Source of the DNA: Mycobacterium colombiense CECT 3035
GTDB taxonomy: Bacteria > Actinomycetota > Actinomycetes > Mycobacteriales > Mycobacteriaceae
Direction of reading: 5' to 3'
Assembly (NCBI RefSeq): GCF_002105755.1
Contig: NZ_CP020821.1
Location: forward strand, 2,976,001-3,040,000
Length of the DNA stretch: 64,000 nt
Below, piece after piece: positions 39,836-51,584 of the stretch. The notes beneath the pieces were generated by a model. It saw only the letters and a program-made list of their open reading frames with translations, was not told where the DNA came from and did no database searches. Position 1 is the stretch's first letter. Each line of letters opens with the position of its first letter. Position numbers and translations under genes: made by a program.

Positions 39836-40705
39836 ATGACTGGCTGGACCGCCGCAGATTTACCGTCGTTCGCCGGACGCACCGTCATCATCACCGGTGC
39901 CAACAGTGGGTTGGGTGCCGTGACCGCCCGCGAGCTGGCGCGACGAGGGGCCACGATCATCATGGCCGTCCGCAACATCCGCAAGGGCGAGACCGCAGCC
40001 CGCCAGATGGCCGGCCAGGTCGAGGTGCGAGAGCTCGACCTGCAGGACCTGTCGTCGGTGCGCCGGTTCGCCGACGGGGTGAGCGAGGCCGACGTGCTGA
40101 TCAACAACGCCGGCATCATGGCGGCCCCGTTCGCGCTCACCGTCGACGGCTTCGAGACCCAGATCGGCACCAACCACCTCGGGCACTTCGCGCTGACGAA
40201 CCTGTTGCTGCCCAAGCTGACCGATCGGGTGGTGACGGTCTCGTCGATGGCGCACTGGCCCGGGAGCATCAACCTCGACGACCTCAATTGGCAGCACCGG
40301 CGGTATTCGCCATGGCTGGCCTACAGCCAGTCGAAGTTGGCCAACCTGCTGTTCACCAGCGAGCTGCAGCGCCGCCTGGTCGCGGCCGGTTCCCCGCTGC
40401 GCGCGCTGGCGGTGCACCCCGGCTACTCGCACACCAACCTGCAGGGCGCCTCCGGGCGCAAGCTGGGCGACGCGCTGATGTCGGCGGTCACCCGGGTGGT
40501 CGCCACCGACGCCGATTTCGGCGCCCGGCAAACGCTGTACGCGGCGTCCCAGGATTTGCCCGGGGACACCTTCGTCGGGCCCCGGTTCGGCCAGATGGGC
40601 CGCACCCAACCCGTCGGGCGCAGCCGGCGCGCCCGGGACAGCGCCACCGCGGCGGCGCTGTGGTCGCTGTCCGAGCGGCTCACGAAGACGACGTTCCCGC
40701 TCTGA
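39836..40705 (+). CDS. short-chain dehydrogenase/reductase
   Basis: A 289-residue SDR with the NAD(P)-binding TVIITGANSGLGAVTARELA, LINNAGIMAAPFALT, the catalytic Ser in RVVTVSSMAHWPG, and YxxxK in LAYSQSKLANLLF. Asn is in GTNHLGHFALTN. The arrangement is that of the retinol-dehydrogenase/WWOX-like SDRs common in mycobacteria. The substrate is unknown. Start options are GTG 39809 (overlapping lpqT), GTG 39824 and ATG 39836; none has a clear ribosome site. ATG 39836 begins just before the fold. No SDR is found at this position in M. tuberculosis, so it is an insertion between lpqT and rplY. Confidence 0.88.
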   Translation: MTGWTAADLPSFAGRTVIITGANSGLGAVTARELARRGATIIMAVRNIRKGETAARQMAGQVEVRELDLQDLSSVRRFADGVSEADVLINNAGIMAAPFALTVDGFETQIGTNHLGHFALTNLLLPKLTDRVVTVSSMAHWPGSINLDDLNWQHRRYSPWLAYSQSKLANLLFTSELQRRLVAAGSPLRALAVHPGYSHTNLQGASGRKLGDALMSAVTRVVATDADFGARQTLYAASQDLPGDTFVGPRFGQMGRTQPVGRSRRARDSATAAALWSLSERLTKTTFPL

Positions 40706-41061
40706 GGTCACGCCGGTCCCGAACACCGCATCACTACCTCGCCGAATACCTCGCCGAACCAATAGGCGTTTTGCCCGCCTCTGAGCGACAACCGGGGTGG
40801 CCCACGCAGGCGCTCAGGTAGCCGCCGCAGTTTGGTCGCTCAAAGGCGGGCAGTTGCAACATCCCCCTGGCCGAGTGGCAGAAGTGCCGCCGGCGCCCCG
40901 CGGCGACCGCGAATTTCCCCTCTGAGGTGCAGATGCGCTAACCTGACCGGGCGTCACGGCGAGGGTGACTGGCTGGCCAGCACCGTTATCGACGGAGACC
41001 GACGAATCGTCGCGACCCTGGCCGTGCCCCGAACAACGAGCGAGCACACAGGAGCGACACG
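40706..41061. other. intergenic region upstream of rplY
   Basis: About 356 bases without a gene. It contains the inverted-repeat pair at 40771-40853 and should carry the rplY promoter nearer 40930-41050. GAGCGACACG precedes the rplY ATG. Confidence 0.4.
40771..40853. repeat. inverted repeat pair matching the element at 24.1-24.5 kb
   Basis: The left arm 40771-40791 reads TTGCCCGCCTCTGAGCGACA plus A. The right arm 40833-40853, inverted, reads CTGCCCGCCTTTGAGCGACC then AA. The arms share about 19 positions with each other and with the arms that bracket the small ORF at 24149-24505. The 42-base centre shows no coding capacity and no likeness to that ORF. It could be a deletion derivative of the same element or a strong RNA hairpin. 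Confidence 0.7.
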
Positions 41062-41729
41062 ATGGCCAAGCAAGCACTCAACCAGTTGAAGGTCGCGGTC
41101 CGCGCCGAGACCGGCAAGGGTGCGTCCCGGCGCGCCCGCCGCGACGGCAAGATCCCGGCCGTCCTCTACGGCCACGGCAGCGACCCGCAGCACCTGGAAC
41201 TCCCCGGGCACGACTTCGCCGCGGTGCTCCGGCACGCGGGCACCAACGCGGTGCTGACCCTCGACATCGAGGGCAAGGAGCAGCTGGCCCTGACCAAGTC
41301 GCTCGACATCCACCCGATCCGCCGCACCATCCAGCACGCCGACCTGTTGGTCGTGCGCCGCGGTGAGAAGGTCGTCGTCGAGGTCCGCGTCGTCATCGAG
41401 GGCGAGGCCGTGCCCGGCACCCTGGTGACCCAGGACACCAGCACCATCGAGATCGAGGCCGACGCGCTGTCGATTCCCGAGCAGCTGACGGTGTCGATTG
41501 AGGGCGCCGAGCCCGGCACCCAGTTCTCAGCCGGACAGATCGCCCTGCCCAAGGGCGTCACGCTGATCTCCGACCCGGAGACCCTGGTGGTCAACGTGCT
41601 CACCGCGCCGACGGCCGAGGAACTGGCCGAAGAGGGCGCGGGCGAGGTCACCGAGGAGGCCCGGCGGCCGAGGGCGAAGCGGAGGCCGAGGCCGGCGAAG
41701 AAGAGGCCGCCGAGGCCGAGTCCGAGTAG
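41062..41729 (+). CDS. rplY: 50S ribosomal protein L25/Ctc, C-terminal tail frameshifted
   Basis: The two-domain CTC-type bL25 has an L25 domain at residues 5-95 ([40 protein letters not shown]). A beta-barrel domain runs to about 190 ([20 protein letters not shown]). It binds 5S rRNA. After TEEA at codon 200 the frame slips. The expected acidic tail ([20 protein letters not shown], stop TAG 41727-41729, 12 bases before pth) is encoded in the frame one base back. As written, translation would continue to 41949 with an Arg/Pro-rich tail through pth. One missing base within 41659-41667 explains it. The core protein is intact. Confidence 0.88.
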
Positions 41730-41741
41730 GCGGATCGCGAC

Positions 41742-42317
41742 GTGGCCGAGCCCTTGCTGGTCGTCGGCCTGGGCAATCCGGGGGACAACTACGCCCGGAC
41801 CCGACACAACGTCGGATTCATGGTCGCCGACCTGCTCGCGCAGCGAATGGGTTCGAAGTTCAAGGCGCACAAGCGATCCGGCGCCGAGATCGTCAGCGGC
41901 CGGCTCGCCGGGCACTCGGTGGTCGTCGCCAAGCCGCGCTGCTACATGAACGAATCCGGCCGCCAGGTCGGCCCGTTGGCGAAGTTCTACTCGGTGACAC
42001 CGGGCGACATCATCGTGATCCACGACGACCTCGACCTGGATTTCGGGCGCATCCGGCTCAAGATCGGTGGCGGCGAAGGCGGCCACAACGGCCTGCGGTC
42101 GGTTGCTAACGCATTGGGCAGCAAGGACTTTCAGCGGGTCCGGATCGGGATAGGCCGTCCCCCGGGACGCAAGGATCCGGCGGCGTTCGTGCTGGAGGCG
42201 TTCAGCGCCGCGGAGCGCCCCGAGGTCCCCACCATCTGCGAGCAGGCCGCGGACGCGACCGAGCTGCTGATCGAACTGGGGCTAGAGCCCGCGCAGAACC
42301 GCGTCCACGCCTGGTAG
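41742..42317 (+). CDS. pth: peptidyl-tRNA hydrolase
   Basis: A 191-residue enzyme with the same length as M. tuberculosis Pth. [20 protein letters not shown] contains catalytic His22. [13 protein letters not shown], the catalytic Asp region [14 protein letters not shown], and [20 protein letters not shown] follow. It frees tRNA from peptidyl-tRNA dropped by ribosomes. The GTG start lies 12 bases after the natural rplY stop, so rplY and pth form an operon. It is convergent with pks16, 14 bases away. Confidence 0.96.
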   Translation: MAEPLLVVGLGNPGDNYARTRHNVGFMVADLLAQRMGSKFKAHKRSGAEIVSGRLAGHSVVVAKPRCYMNESGRQVGPLAKFYSVTPGDIIVIHDDLDLDFGRIRLKIGGGEGGHNGLRSVANALGSKDFQRVRIGIGRPPGRKDPAAFVLEAFSAAERPEVPTICEQAADATELLIELGLEPAQNRVHAW

Positions 42318-42331
42318 CCAGCCGACGCGGA

Positions 42332-43966
42332 CTAGGTGACCAGGCTGACGGAGGTCGACCGGCGCAGCTTGCCCGACGGCGTCTTCGGGATGGTCCCCGG
42401 GCCGAGCACCACCACGTTGCGCGGCCGCACGTCGACCTCGGCCACCACCTCTCGGGCGACCTGGTGCTCGATGCGGCGCACCTCGGCCTGGTCCTGGAAG
42501 GCGTTGGACTCCACGGCCACCGCGAACGTCTCGCGGGAATGCCCGGCGTCCAGCCGCACCGCCACGGCGCAGCCGGGCCGCACCCCCTCGACGCGGCAGG
42601 CGGCGCGCTCGATGTCGGTCGGATAGATGTTGCGGCCCGCCATGATGATGACGTCCTTGACGCGGCCGCAGACCACCACGTGACCCTCTTCGGTCAGGTA
42701 GCCGAGGTCGCCGGTGTCATACCAGCCGTTCTCGTCCTGGGCCGAGATGAAGCCGCCCATGGTGAGGTAGCCGGGCGTCAGCGACTCGCCGCGCAGCTCG
42801 ATCACGCCGACGCCGCGGGCGGGCATCACGTCGCCGTTCTCGTCGATGATGCGCGCCTCGAGGTCACGCAGCAGCGGGCCGAGGGTGGCCAGCCGGCGGG
42901 TGTTGCCCTTGGTGGCCGGCACCGCGCGGCGCAGGGCGGCCAGCAGGTCGGCGTCCACCTCGTCGACCACCAGGCCGGCGTTGCACTCCGAGAACGACAC
43001 CGCCAGCGTGGTCTCGGCCATGCCGTAGGCCGGCAGGATCGCAGACGACTTCAGGCCGAACGGCTTGCCGGCGTCGAGCAGGTCCTCGACGTCGGCGGGC
43101 TCGACGGGCTCGGCGCCGGACAGCGCGAAGCGCAGGGTCGACAGGTCGAAGTCGCCGGGCTTGGCGTTGCGGCGCAGCCGCTTGGCCAGCAGCGCATAGG
43201 CGAAGTTGGGCGCCGCGGTCATGGTGCCCTTGTACTTGTCGATCAGCTTGGCCCACAGCAGCGTGTCGCGCAGGAAGTCCATCGGCGTGACCTTGACCAG
43301 CTCGGCACCGAAGTACATCGGGATGGTGAGGAAGCCGACCATGCCCATGTCGTGGAAGCAGGGCAGCCAGCTGACCATGACGTCCTTGGTGACGTCGTAC
43401 TGGGCGCCGATGAACATCGCCTCGGCGTTGGAATAGATGTTGCGGTGGGTGATCTGCACCGCCTTCGGGGACCCGGTGGATCCGGACGTCAATTGCATCA
43501 ACGCGAGCGCATCCTCACCGACCTCGACGGGTTCGATGGGCTCCGCCGCGAGCAGGTCGGCGACGGTGACGACTTTGATGCCCTTCTCCTCGAGCACCGG
43601 GATGGCCACCAGGAACGGCTCGGAGACGACGACGGCCTTCGCCTCGATCATGCCGATGACGTTCATGGTGTCCTCGGCCCACACGGCCAGGTCGGTGCGC
43701 GGCGTGGGCTGGTGCAGCATGGTCAGGCTGGCGCCGCGCATCCACAGGCCCTGCGCGGTCGGGGCGATCTCCACCGGGTAGCCGGCGAGCACGCCGACCG
43801 CGTCGTCGGGCCCGATGCCGGCGGCGGCCAGGCCGCCCGCGATACGGCGCGCGCGCTCGTGGACCTCGCCCCAGGTGTGGCGGACCGGTTCGTGGGGTTC
43901 ACCGGTGACCATGCCCGTCGTCACGGACCGGGCATTGCGGTACATCTTCTCGGTAAACCTGCTCAC
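42332..43966 (-). CDS. pks16: fatty-acyl-AMP ligase-like protein Pks16
   Basis: This 544-residue protein matches M. tuberculosis Rv1013 in length. Despite its name it is an adenylate-forming enzyme, not a polyketide synthase. Motifs: [20 protein letters not shown] (P-loop), [20 protein letters not shown] (fatty-acyl-AMP-ligase type), [35 protein letters not shown], and the C-terminal Lys in [11 protein letters not shown]. It activates a fatty acid as acyl-AMP, probably for transfer to an acyl carrier protein or CoA. The GTG start at 43966 has AGGAGG five bases upstream. Confidence 0.93.
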   Translation of the reverse strand: MSRFTEKMYRNARSVTTGMVTGEPHEPVRHTWGEVHERARRIAGGLAAAGIGPDDAVGVLAGYPVEIAPTAQGLWMRGASLTMLHQPTPRTDLAVWAEDTMNVIGMIEAKAVVVSEPFLVAIPVLEEKGIKVVTVADLLAAEPIEPVEVGEDALALMQLTSGSTGSPKAVQITHRNIYSNAEAMFIGAQYDVTKDVMVSWLPCFHDMGMVGFLTIPMYFGAELVKVTPMDFLRDTLLWAKLIDKYKGTMTAAPNFAYALLAKRLRRNAKPGDFDLSTLRFALSGAEPVEPADVEDLLDAGKPFGLKSSAILPAYGMAETTLAVSFSECNAGLVVDEVDADLLAALRRAVPATKGNTRRLATLGPLLRDLEARIIDENGDVMPARGVGVIELRGESLTPGYLTMGGFISAQDENGWYDTGDLGYLTEEGHVVVCGRVKDVIIMAGRNIYPTDIERAACRVEGVRPGCAVAVRLDAGHSRETFAVAVESNAFQDQAEVRRIEHQVAREVVAEVDVRPRNVVVLGPGTIPKTPSGKLRRSTSVSLVT

Positions 43967-44303
43967 AAAATCCTCCTCGGATCCAGCCCTGGTCCCAATG
44001 CCCGGAATCTCATGTTCCGCCCGCTGGGTGACTCTTCGCCGCAAGCACGCAAACACAGTTGGGCGGCGGTTAGGTCTCGGAACGATGATGCGTGCGCACC
44101 CGCCGCGGTGCCGCGGCGTTCGATCACCCGATAAGCGCGAATCGGACCGGAGAAGTCTTGCCGGGCCCGATTCATTAATCGTCCGCCGGGACACCCGGCG
44201 GACGATGGAATTAAGTGATCTTGCTCAACGCTTCCCGTCACCGCGCATCATCTTAAACTCCTCTTAGGGTGGCGCCAAACCAATGCGCGAATTGGGGTTT
44301 TTT
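43967..44303. other. intergenic region between ispE and pks16
   Basis: About 337 bases without a gene. It contains the perfect hairpin at 44178-44206 and, near 44296, the poly-T stretch GGGGTTTTTTTC just before the ispE stop. The pks16 promoter should lie between the hairpin and 43970. Confidence 0.4.
44178..44206 (-). terminator. perfect 13-bp hairpin downstream of ispE
   Basis: ATCGTCCGCCGGG and its exact complement are separated by ACA. It lies about 100 bases past the ispE stop on the minus strand. There is no U tract, only a weak ATTAAT flank, so it would be the tract-less terminator type often proposed in mycobacteria. Confidence 0.6.
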
Positions 44304-45227
44304 TCACACCTCGGTCGGTGAGGGGACCACCCGCGCGCCCGCCACCGGCCCGCTCGCGACCCGCACCGTGCGGCAGACGCCGGCCCCCGACACCTCGGTG
44401 CCGACGTCGACCGCGGCGGCCGCCGACGAGCACAGGAAAGCGCACGTCGGGCCCGACCCGGACACGATCCCCGCCAGCGCGCCGGCCTCCACGCCGGCGC
44501 GCAAGGTCCGCCGCAGCGCGGGGTGCAGGCTCACCGCGGCCGCCTGCATCTCGTTGCCCAACAGCGGTGCCAGCTGCTCGGCGTCGCCGGCGGCCAGGGC
44601 GGCCAGCACCGGCCCGGGAGCGGGCAGCCGGGGCGGGTCGCCCGCCTCGCGCAGCCGGTCCAGCTCGGCGAAGACGGCAGGCGTCAGCAGCTCGCTGTCG
44701 GCGAACGCCAGCACCCAGTGGAAGGTGTTGCGGGACAACACCGTCGCCAACTCCTCGCCGCGGCCGGTGCCCAACGCCGTCCCGCCGTGCAGCGCGAACG
44801 GGACGTCGCTGCCCAACCGGGCGGCCAGCGCGCGCAGGTCGCGACGCGGCACGTTGAGTTCCCACAGCGAGTTCATCGCGACCAGCACGGCGGCCGCGTC
44901 GGCGCTCCCCCCGGCCATTCCGCCGGCCACCGGGATCGATTTGTCGATGATGATCGACACATCCGGCGCTCGGCCGACGTGTTCTGCCATCAGCTCGGCG
45001 GCCTGCCAGGCGAGGTTGCGTTCGTCGGTGGGCAGCTTCTCGGCGCCCTCGCCGACCATCTCCAGCGAGAGCACGTCGGCATTGCGGACCGTCACCTCGT
45101 CGAGCAGCGAAACGGCCTGAAAGATCGTGTTCAGCTCGTGATAACCGTCCTCGCGCCGGTCGCCGACCGCGAGGTACAGGTTGACTTTTCCGGGACCCGA
45201 ACGGTCACCGACCCGGTGGGAACCCAC
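44304..45227 (-). CDS. ispE: 4-diphosphocytidyl-2-C-methyl-D-erythritol kinase, N-terminus frameshifted
   Basis: A GHMP kinase of the MEP isoprenoid pathway. [20 protein letters not shown], the ATP loop [20 protein letters not shown], and [15 protein letters not shown] are all intact. The open frame starts at an ATG giving [19 protein letters not shown]. The natural N-terminus, read from GTG 45259 as [12 protein letters not shown] then [15 protein letters not shown], lies in another frame. Restoring one C at 45190-45191 (plus strand) joins the two. As written the first beta strand is replaced, so folding may suffer. It is the third gene of the rpfB-ksgA-ispE operon. Confidence 0.88.
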   Translation of the reverse strand: MGSHRVGDRSGPGKVNLYLAVGDRREDGYHELNTIFQAVSLLDEVTVRNADVLSLEMVGEGAEKLPTDERNLAWQAAELMAEHVGRAPDVSIIIDKSIPVAGGMAGGSADAAAVLVAMNSLWELNVPRRDLRALAARLGSDVPFALHGGTALGTGRGEELATVLSRNTFHWVLAFADSELLTPAVFAELDRLREAGDPPRLPAPGPVLAALAAGDAEQLAPLLGNEMQAAAVSLHPALRRTLRAGVEAGALAGIVSGSGPTCAFLCSSAAAAVDVGTEVSGAGVCRTVRVASGPVAGARVVPSPTEV

Positions 45228-45319
45228 TGCGCGGCGGTGTTGCCGTCAGACGCTGACACGGCTGCAGACTATCGCTGCTGAGAGCCAACCACACGCATCT
45301 GCGCCCCGGCGGCCCGCCG

Positions 45320-47370
<2,051 letters not shown>

Positions 47371-47412
47371 CTACCCAACCCTCAACAACCCACTCATTCA
47401 GCAGCAAGTCAC

Positions 47413-47434
47413 AAATTAAGGGCCTAAATGGCCC
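47413..47434 (-). promoter_or_regulatory. intrinsic-terminator-like hairpin in the rpfB leader
   Basis: On the minus strand GGGCC-ATTTA-GGCCC is followed at once by TTAATTT, the form of a small intrinsic terminator. It lies about 90 bases before the rpfB start. In M. tuberculosis a transcription-terminating RNA switch in the rpfB leader is reported to co-regulate rpfB, ksgA and ispE; this hairpin is the likely counterpart. Confidence 0.6.
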
Positions 47435-47522
47435 AACCGTTCGATCACAAGACGGTAACGAACCGGTCACTGTTGGGCAACTCCGACGCGGCGAAATTCA
47501 ACGAATCGCCTGGTCGTTTACG

Positions 47523-48368
47523 TCACACTGTGACCAATCCGTACACCCGTCGAGCGTTGCCCGTTGTTATCTCGGCCAGCTCTTCGGGGCGACGATCCAC
47601 CAGTTCGGCGATCGCCCGAACAGTATAAGGAAGGCAATACGGCTCATTCGCCGTCCCCCTATACGGATGGGGCGTCAAGAATGGTGCGTCGGTCTCCACC
47701 AGCAGCTGCTCCGGCGGTATCAGCGGGATGGCTTCGCGCAGGGCGCGCGCGTTGCGGAAGCTGGCGGTGCCGGACAGGCTCAGCAGCCATCCGGCGTCCA
47801 CGCAGCGGCGGGCCATGGCGGCATCCGAGGAAAAGCAGTGGAAGATCACGGCGTCCGGGGCGCCCTCGGCGGCCAGCACGTCGAGCACTTCGTCGTCGGC
47901 GTCGCGGTTATGGATCATCAGGGGTTTGCCGCACCGCTTCGCCAGGTCGATGTGCCAGGCGAAGGCCTCCTTCTGCACGGCCGGCTCGGCGCAGCCGTCC
48001 AGGCGGCCGGGCCAATACAGGTCCAGGCCGGTCTCGCCGACGGCCACCACCCTGGGTTCCGACACCAGCCGCTCGATCTCGGCGCGGGCGGCGTCGTCGA
48101 GCGCGACGGCGCGGGTCGGGTGCAGCGCCACCGCGGCGTAGACCCGCGGGTCCCATCCGGCGGCCCGGGTGACCCAGCGCGCCGAGTCCAGGTCGTCGGC
48201 GACCGTGACGACCGCGCCCACCCCGACCGCCGCGGCGCGGTCCACGATGGCCCGCACGCCGTCGGCTCCCATATCCGGGCCGTCACCACACGCATCGAGG
48301 TGGGTGTGCGCGTCGACGAGCGGGCTCAAGGGCTCGGGGGCCGGCGGCGGCCGGCGTTTGGAACTCAC
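47523..48368 (-). CDS. tatD: TatD family metal-dependent deoxyribonuclease
   Basis: A 281-residue amidohydrolase-fold protein. [13 protein letters not shown] has the first two metal ligands. [22 protein letters not shown] (Glu ligand), [26 protein letters not shown] and [17 protein letters not shown] complete the site. TatD enzymes act as 3'-5' DNases in repair and quality control. GTG 48368 gives a short Pro-rich leader ([14 protein letters not shown]); a second GTG two codons earlier is possible. It is divergent from metG with starts about 40 bases apart. Confidence 0.93.
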   Translation of the reverse strand: MSSKRRPPPAPEPLSPLVDAHTHLDACGDGPDMGADGVRAIVDRAAAVGVGAVVTVADDLDSARWVTRAAGWDPRVYAAVALHPTRAVALDDAARAEIERLVSEPRVVAVGETGLDLYWPGRLDGCAEPAVQKEAFAWHIDLAKRCGKPLMIHNRDADDEVLDVLAAEGAPDAVIFHCFSSDAAMARRCVDAGWLLSLSGTASFRNARALREAIPLIPPEQLLVETDAPFLTPHPYRGTANEPYCLPYTVRAIAELVDRRPEELAEITTGNARRVYGLVTV

Positions 48369-48407
48369 GCGCACACAATAGGTCGCCCCCAAATAAGGTT
48401 GGGGGCG

Positions 48408-49952
48408 ATGAGGCCCTATTACGTCACCACCGCGATCACCTACCCCAATGGCGATCCGCACATCGGCCACGCCTACGAGTACATCGCGACCGACGCGATC
48501 GCCCGCTTCAAGCGGCTCGACGGATTCGATGTGCGGTTTCTGACCGGCACCGACGAGCACGGCCTCAAGATGGTCGAAACCGCGGCGGCCGAGGGCATCC
48601 CGACGCCCGAGCTGGCCCGGCGAAACTCCGATGTGTTCCAGCGGCTGCAGGAGCGGTTGAACATCTCCTTCGACCGGTTCATCCGCACCACCGATCCCGA
48701 CCACCACGAGGCGTCCAAGGAGATCTGGCGCCGGATGTCGGCGGCCGGCGACATCTACCTGGACACCTACTCGGGCTGGTACTCGGTGCGCGACGAACGG
48801 TTCTTCGTCGAATCGGAGACCACACTCCGCGAGGACGGGACCCGGCTGGCCGTGGAGACCGGCGCCCCGGTGACCTGGACCGAGGAACAGACCTACTTCT
48901 TCCGGCTCTCGGCCTACACAGACAAGCTGCTGGCCCACTACGAGGCGAACCCGGACTTCATCGCGCCCGACGTGCGGCGCAACGAGGTGGTCAGCTTCGT
49001 CTCGGGCGGGCTGCGCGACCTGTCGATCTCGCGCACCTCGTTCGACTGGGGCGTGCAGGTGCCCGAGCATCCCGACCACGTGATGTACGTCTGGGTGGAC
49101 GCGCTGACCAATTACCTGACCGGGGTCGGCTACCCCGACACCGAATCCGAGCGGTTCCGCCGCTATTGGCCGGCCGATCTGCACATGATCGGCAAGGACA
49201 TCATCCGGTTCCACACGGTGTACTGGCCCGCGTTTTTGATGTCGGCCGGAATCGAGCTGCCGCGAAGGGTTTTCGCGCATGGATTCCTGCTCAACCGCGG
49301 CGAGAAGATGAGCAAGTCGGTGGGCAACGTGGTCGACCCGATCAACCTGATCGACACGTTCGGAGTCGACCAGGTGCGCTATTTCCTGCTGCGCGAGGTT
49401 CCGTTCGGCCAGGACGGCAGCTTCAGCGAGGACGCCATCGTGACCCGGATCAACTCCGATCTGGCCAACGAGCTGGGCAACCTGGCGCAGCGGTCGTTGT
49501 CGATGATTGCCAAGAATCTCGACGGGGTCGTCCCCGAGCCCGGCGACCTGGCCGCCGCCGACACCGAGTTGCTGGCCACGGCCGGCGGTCTGCTGGAACG
49601 CGTGCGGGCCAGTTTCGACGCGCAGGCGATGCATCTGGCCCTGGAAGCGATCTGGCTGATGCTCGGCGAGGCCAACAAGTACTTCTCGGCGCAACAGCCG
49701 TGGGTCTTGCGCAAGAGCGAGTCGCAGGCCGATCATGAACGGTTCCGCACCGTCTTGTACGTCACCTGCGAGGCGGTGCGCATCGCGGCGCTGCTGGTGC
49801 AGCCCGTCATGCCCGAATCGGCCGGAAAGCTGCTGGATCTGCTCGGCCAGCCGTCAGACCAGCGGGCGTTCGCCGCCGTCGGCACGCGCCTGGCGCCCGG
49901 CACGGCGCTGCCCGCCCCCACCGGCGTGTTCCCCCGCTACCAGGTCGAGTGA
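48408..49952 (+). CDS. metG: methionyl-tRNA synthetase
   Basis: A 514-residue class I synthetase, called metS in M. tuberculosis. The HIGH motif is [19 protein letters not shown], followed by the connective peptide [29 protein letters not shown], the KMSKS loop [19 protein letters not shown], and a helical anticodon-binding domain with [17 protein letters not shown] complete it. The zinc-binding knuckle is the short form. It charges tRNA-Met. The ATG follows GGTTGGGGGCG. It is the last gene of the segment syntenic with M. tuberculosis. Confidence 0.96.
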   Translation: MRPYYVTTAITYPNGDPHIGHAYEYIATDAIARFKRLDGFDVRFLTGTDEHGLKMVETAAAEGIPTPELARRNSDVFQRLQERLNISFDRFIRTTDPDHHEASKEIWRRMSAAGDIYLDTYSGWYSVRDERFFVESETTLREDGTRLAVETGAPVTWTEEQTYFFRLSAYTDKLLAHYEANPDFIAPDVRRNEVVSFVSGGLRDLSISRTSFDWGVQVPEHPDHVMYVWVDALTNYLTGVGYPDTESERFRRYWPADLHMIGKDIIRFHTVYWPAFLMSAGIELPRRVFAHGFLLNRGEKMSKSVGNVVDPINLIDTFGVDQVRYFLLREVPFGQDGSFSEDAIVTRINSDLANELGNLAQRSLSMIAKNLDGVVPEPGDLAAADTELLATAGGLLERVRASFDAQAMHLALEAIWLMLGEANKYFSAQQPWVLRKSESQADHERFRTVLYVTCEAVRIAALLVQPVMPESAGKLLDLLGQPSDQRAFAAVGTRLAPGTALPAPTGVFPRYQVE

Positions 49953-50101
49953 GCGGAACGCTCAACGCCTCTCGGCGGCGGCCGGCGACCCGGACAATTC
50001 GATTGACAAATAAGCGAGTTCGTCGACACGGCGAATACTTCGCTGCCGCTTTTGAACAAAAGAACGCAACATAACTTCTGGCATAGACCATAATCTTTGG
50101 T

Positions 50102-50503
50102 GTGGAACGACGCCAGAACAGGCAACAGAGCCAATCGCCGATGACGACCTTGAAGGAGCTGCCCGCGCTGGTTGTGCTGGAGCGGATCCCGGTTCCGGTG
50201 CTGGCCATCAGCGATGACGGCAGTATCTTGTTCGCCAACACCGCATTTGCCGACATGATGGGCTACGAGCCGGAGGAGACGCTGTCGCTGCGGTTCGAAC
50301 AGATCTTCCACGAGGCTCCGGCGTCGGATTCACTGTTGGCGACCGTGCATGCGCTCGCGAACGAGGTCGTCGAGCTGGCGCACAAGGACGGCTCCGTCGT
50401 ACGCGCGCTGATGAGCAAGTCCGCGGTGCGGCGGGCGGACGATCAGTTCGCCCTGGCCGCCTTCCAAGACCTCACCGAGCAGCTCTGGGAAGAAACGCGC
50501 TAG
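50102..50503 (+). CDS. stand-alone PAS domain protein
   Basis: A 133-residue protein that is essentially one PAS domain: LVVLERIPVPVLAISDDGSI, LFANTAFADMMGYEPEETLS, and VVELAHKDGSVVRALMSKSA then LAAFQDLTEQLWEETR, the PAS-typical last strand. No output domain is attached. PAS proteins bind ligands or cofactors and signal to partners. GTG 50102 or ATG 50141 could be the start; neither has a clear ribosome site. The convergent deacetylase frame, as written, runs antisense through almost half of this gene. Confidence 0.8.
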   Translation: MERRQNRQQSQSPMTTLKELPALVVLERIPVPVLAISDDGSILFANTAFADMMGYEPEETLSLRFEQIFHEAPASDSLLATVHALANEVVELAHKDGSVVRALMSKSAVRRADDQFALAAFQDLTEQLWEETR

Positions 50504-51571
50504 CCGCCCCCAACCACCCTCAGCGGCGCGGCAGGCCGCCGCCGCGCGCCGGCGCGGCAGGCCGCCGGAGACCATGAGCCGGAAGTAGTCGAACGAGGAA
50601 CCGCTGCCGACCGCCAACCGCGGCAGTGCCAGCGGGTCACAGCGGCGATCGGCGAATCCCGGCGCGGTGGACAACGCCCAGCGCACCCCACGGCGGCGCA
50701 ACGCGTCCACGGCTCGGGCGTCGAAATCCTGCGGCCGGCCGTTCGGGTAGGCGAAAATTGTTGGCGCCGAGCCGGTCTCACGCTCCAGCTGCGCGCAGGA
50801 ATCGGCGATCTCCCGCTCGACCTTGTCGTCGCCGCACCGCGAGAGGATGGGGTGGGTGACGGTGTGCGGATACAGCGTCACCAGAGGATCGGCGGCCATC
50901 TCCCGCGCTTCGTCCCAGCTGAGCATCCGGAACGGGCCGGGGTCGCCGTCGTCGCGGTATCCGAGTGCGCCCAGGACCTGGTCCAGCGCCGCGATGCGCT
51001 CCGCGTCGCCAAGGTTCTTCAACCGCTCGACGGCCGCCACGTAGACAGCGCCGCGTTCGGAGCTGCCGTCGAGCGAACGTGTCCCCAATCCCACAGCGGC
51101 CAAGTCGACTTCGACGGCACTGGTGCGCGCGATCGCCAGCCACAGCCGGTCGGGCCATAAGGTTGCACCGGTGCCGATCGGGCCCGTCGCGAGGAACACC
51201 GCCGCGGGCAGGTTCAGCTCGCGCAGCACCGGCAGCGCGCGTGTCATGAGGTTGCGGGTGCCGTCGTCGAACGTGATCGCCAGCGCGCGCGGCGGCAACG
51301 TTCCGGCGGCGAGGCACGTCAGGGCCTCCTCGAGCGGAAGCACGGTGAAATGCGCACGCACGTATTCCAATTGGCGGCGGTACAGCTGCGCGCCGTGGAC
51401 ATGCCGGCATGGCGGCGACAGCGGGTGGTCCTCCACGCCATGGAACATGACGATCGCCAGCACGTCGCGGTGCCGTCGCCGCGCCAGCGCCGGAAGACCT
51501 GCGGCACACAGCAGCCGGGCCGCGGTGTCCTTGACGGCCGGACGCGTCAACGCATTCCGCACTGGAGCCAT
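50330..51571 (-). CDS. polysaccharide deacetylase (NodB domain), C-terminus extended by a repeat
   Basis: The catalytic part, residues 40-330, is a carbohydrate esterase family 4 fold. IVMFHGVEDHPLSPP, LAITFDDGTRNLMTRALPVL (metal and catalytic Asp pair), LYPHTVTHPILSRC (His ligands) and IFAYPNGRPQDFDARAV define it. It removes acetyl groups from a GlcNAc-type polymer. Homology ends near FDYFRLMVSGGLPRRR (about 50550). A 17-base direct repeat with a 26-base offset (50524-50541, 50550-50567) shifts the frame so that the expected ending GGLPRR-stop (TGA at 50520-50522) is missed. The last 60-70 residues are then merely antisense of the PAS gene. Start at ATG 51571. It neighbours the BcsB-like gene. 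Confidence 0.8.
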   Translation of the reverse strand: MAPVRNALTRPAVKDTAARLLCAAGLPALARRRHRDVLAIVMFHGVEDHPLSPPCRHVHGAQLYRRQLEYVRAHFTVLPLEEALTCLAAGTLPPRALAITFDDGTRNLMTRALPVLRELNLPAAVFLATGPIGTGATLWPDRLWLAIARTSAVEVDLAAVGLGTRSLDGSSERGAVYVAAVERLKNLGDAERIAALDQVLGALGYRDDGDPGPFRMLSWDEAREMAADPLVTLYPHTVTHPILSRCGDDKVEREIADSCAQLERETGSAPTIFAYPNGRPQDFDARAVDALRRRGVRWALSTAPGFADRRCDPLALPRLAVGSGSSFDYFRLMVSGGLPRRRAAAACRAAEGGWGRLARFFPELLGEVLEGGQGELIVRPPHRGLAHQRAYDGAVLVRQLDDLVRERMHGRQQ

Positions 51572-51584
51572 CAAGCGTCGAACC

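Noticed and set aside
40771..40853. Inverted repeat as a plain intrinsic terminator of the SDR gene
   Set aside because: No U tract follows, and the arms match the element at 24 kb, so a repeat-element reading is preferred; termination is not excluded.
42464..44134. A 556-codon plus-strand frame opposite pks16
   Set aside because: It is a His/Gly/Arg-rich shadow of the adenylate-forming enzyme gene.
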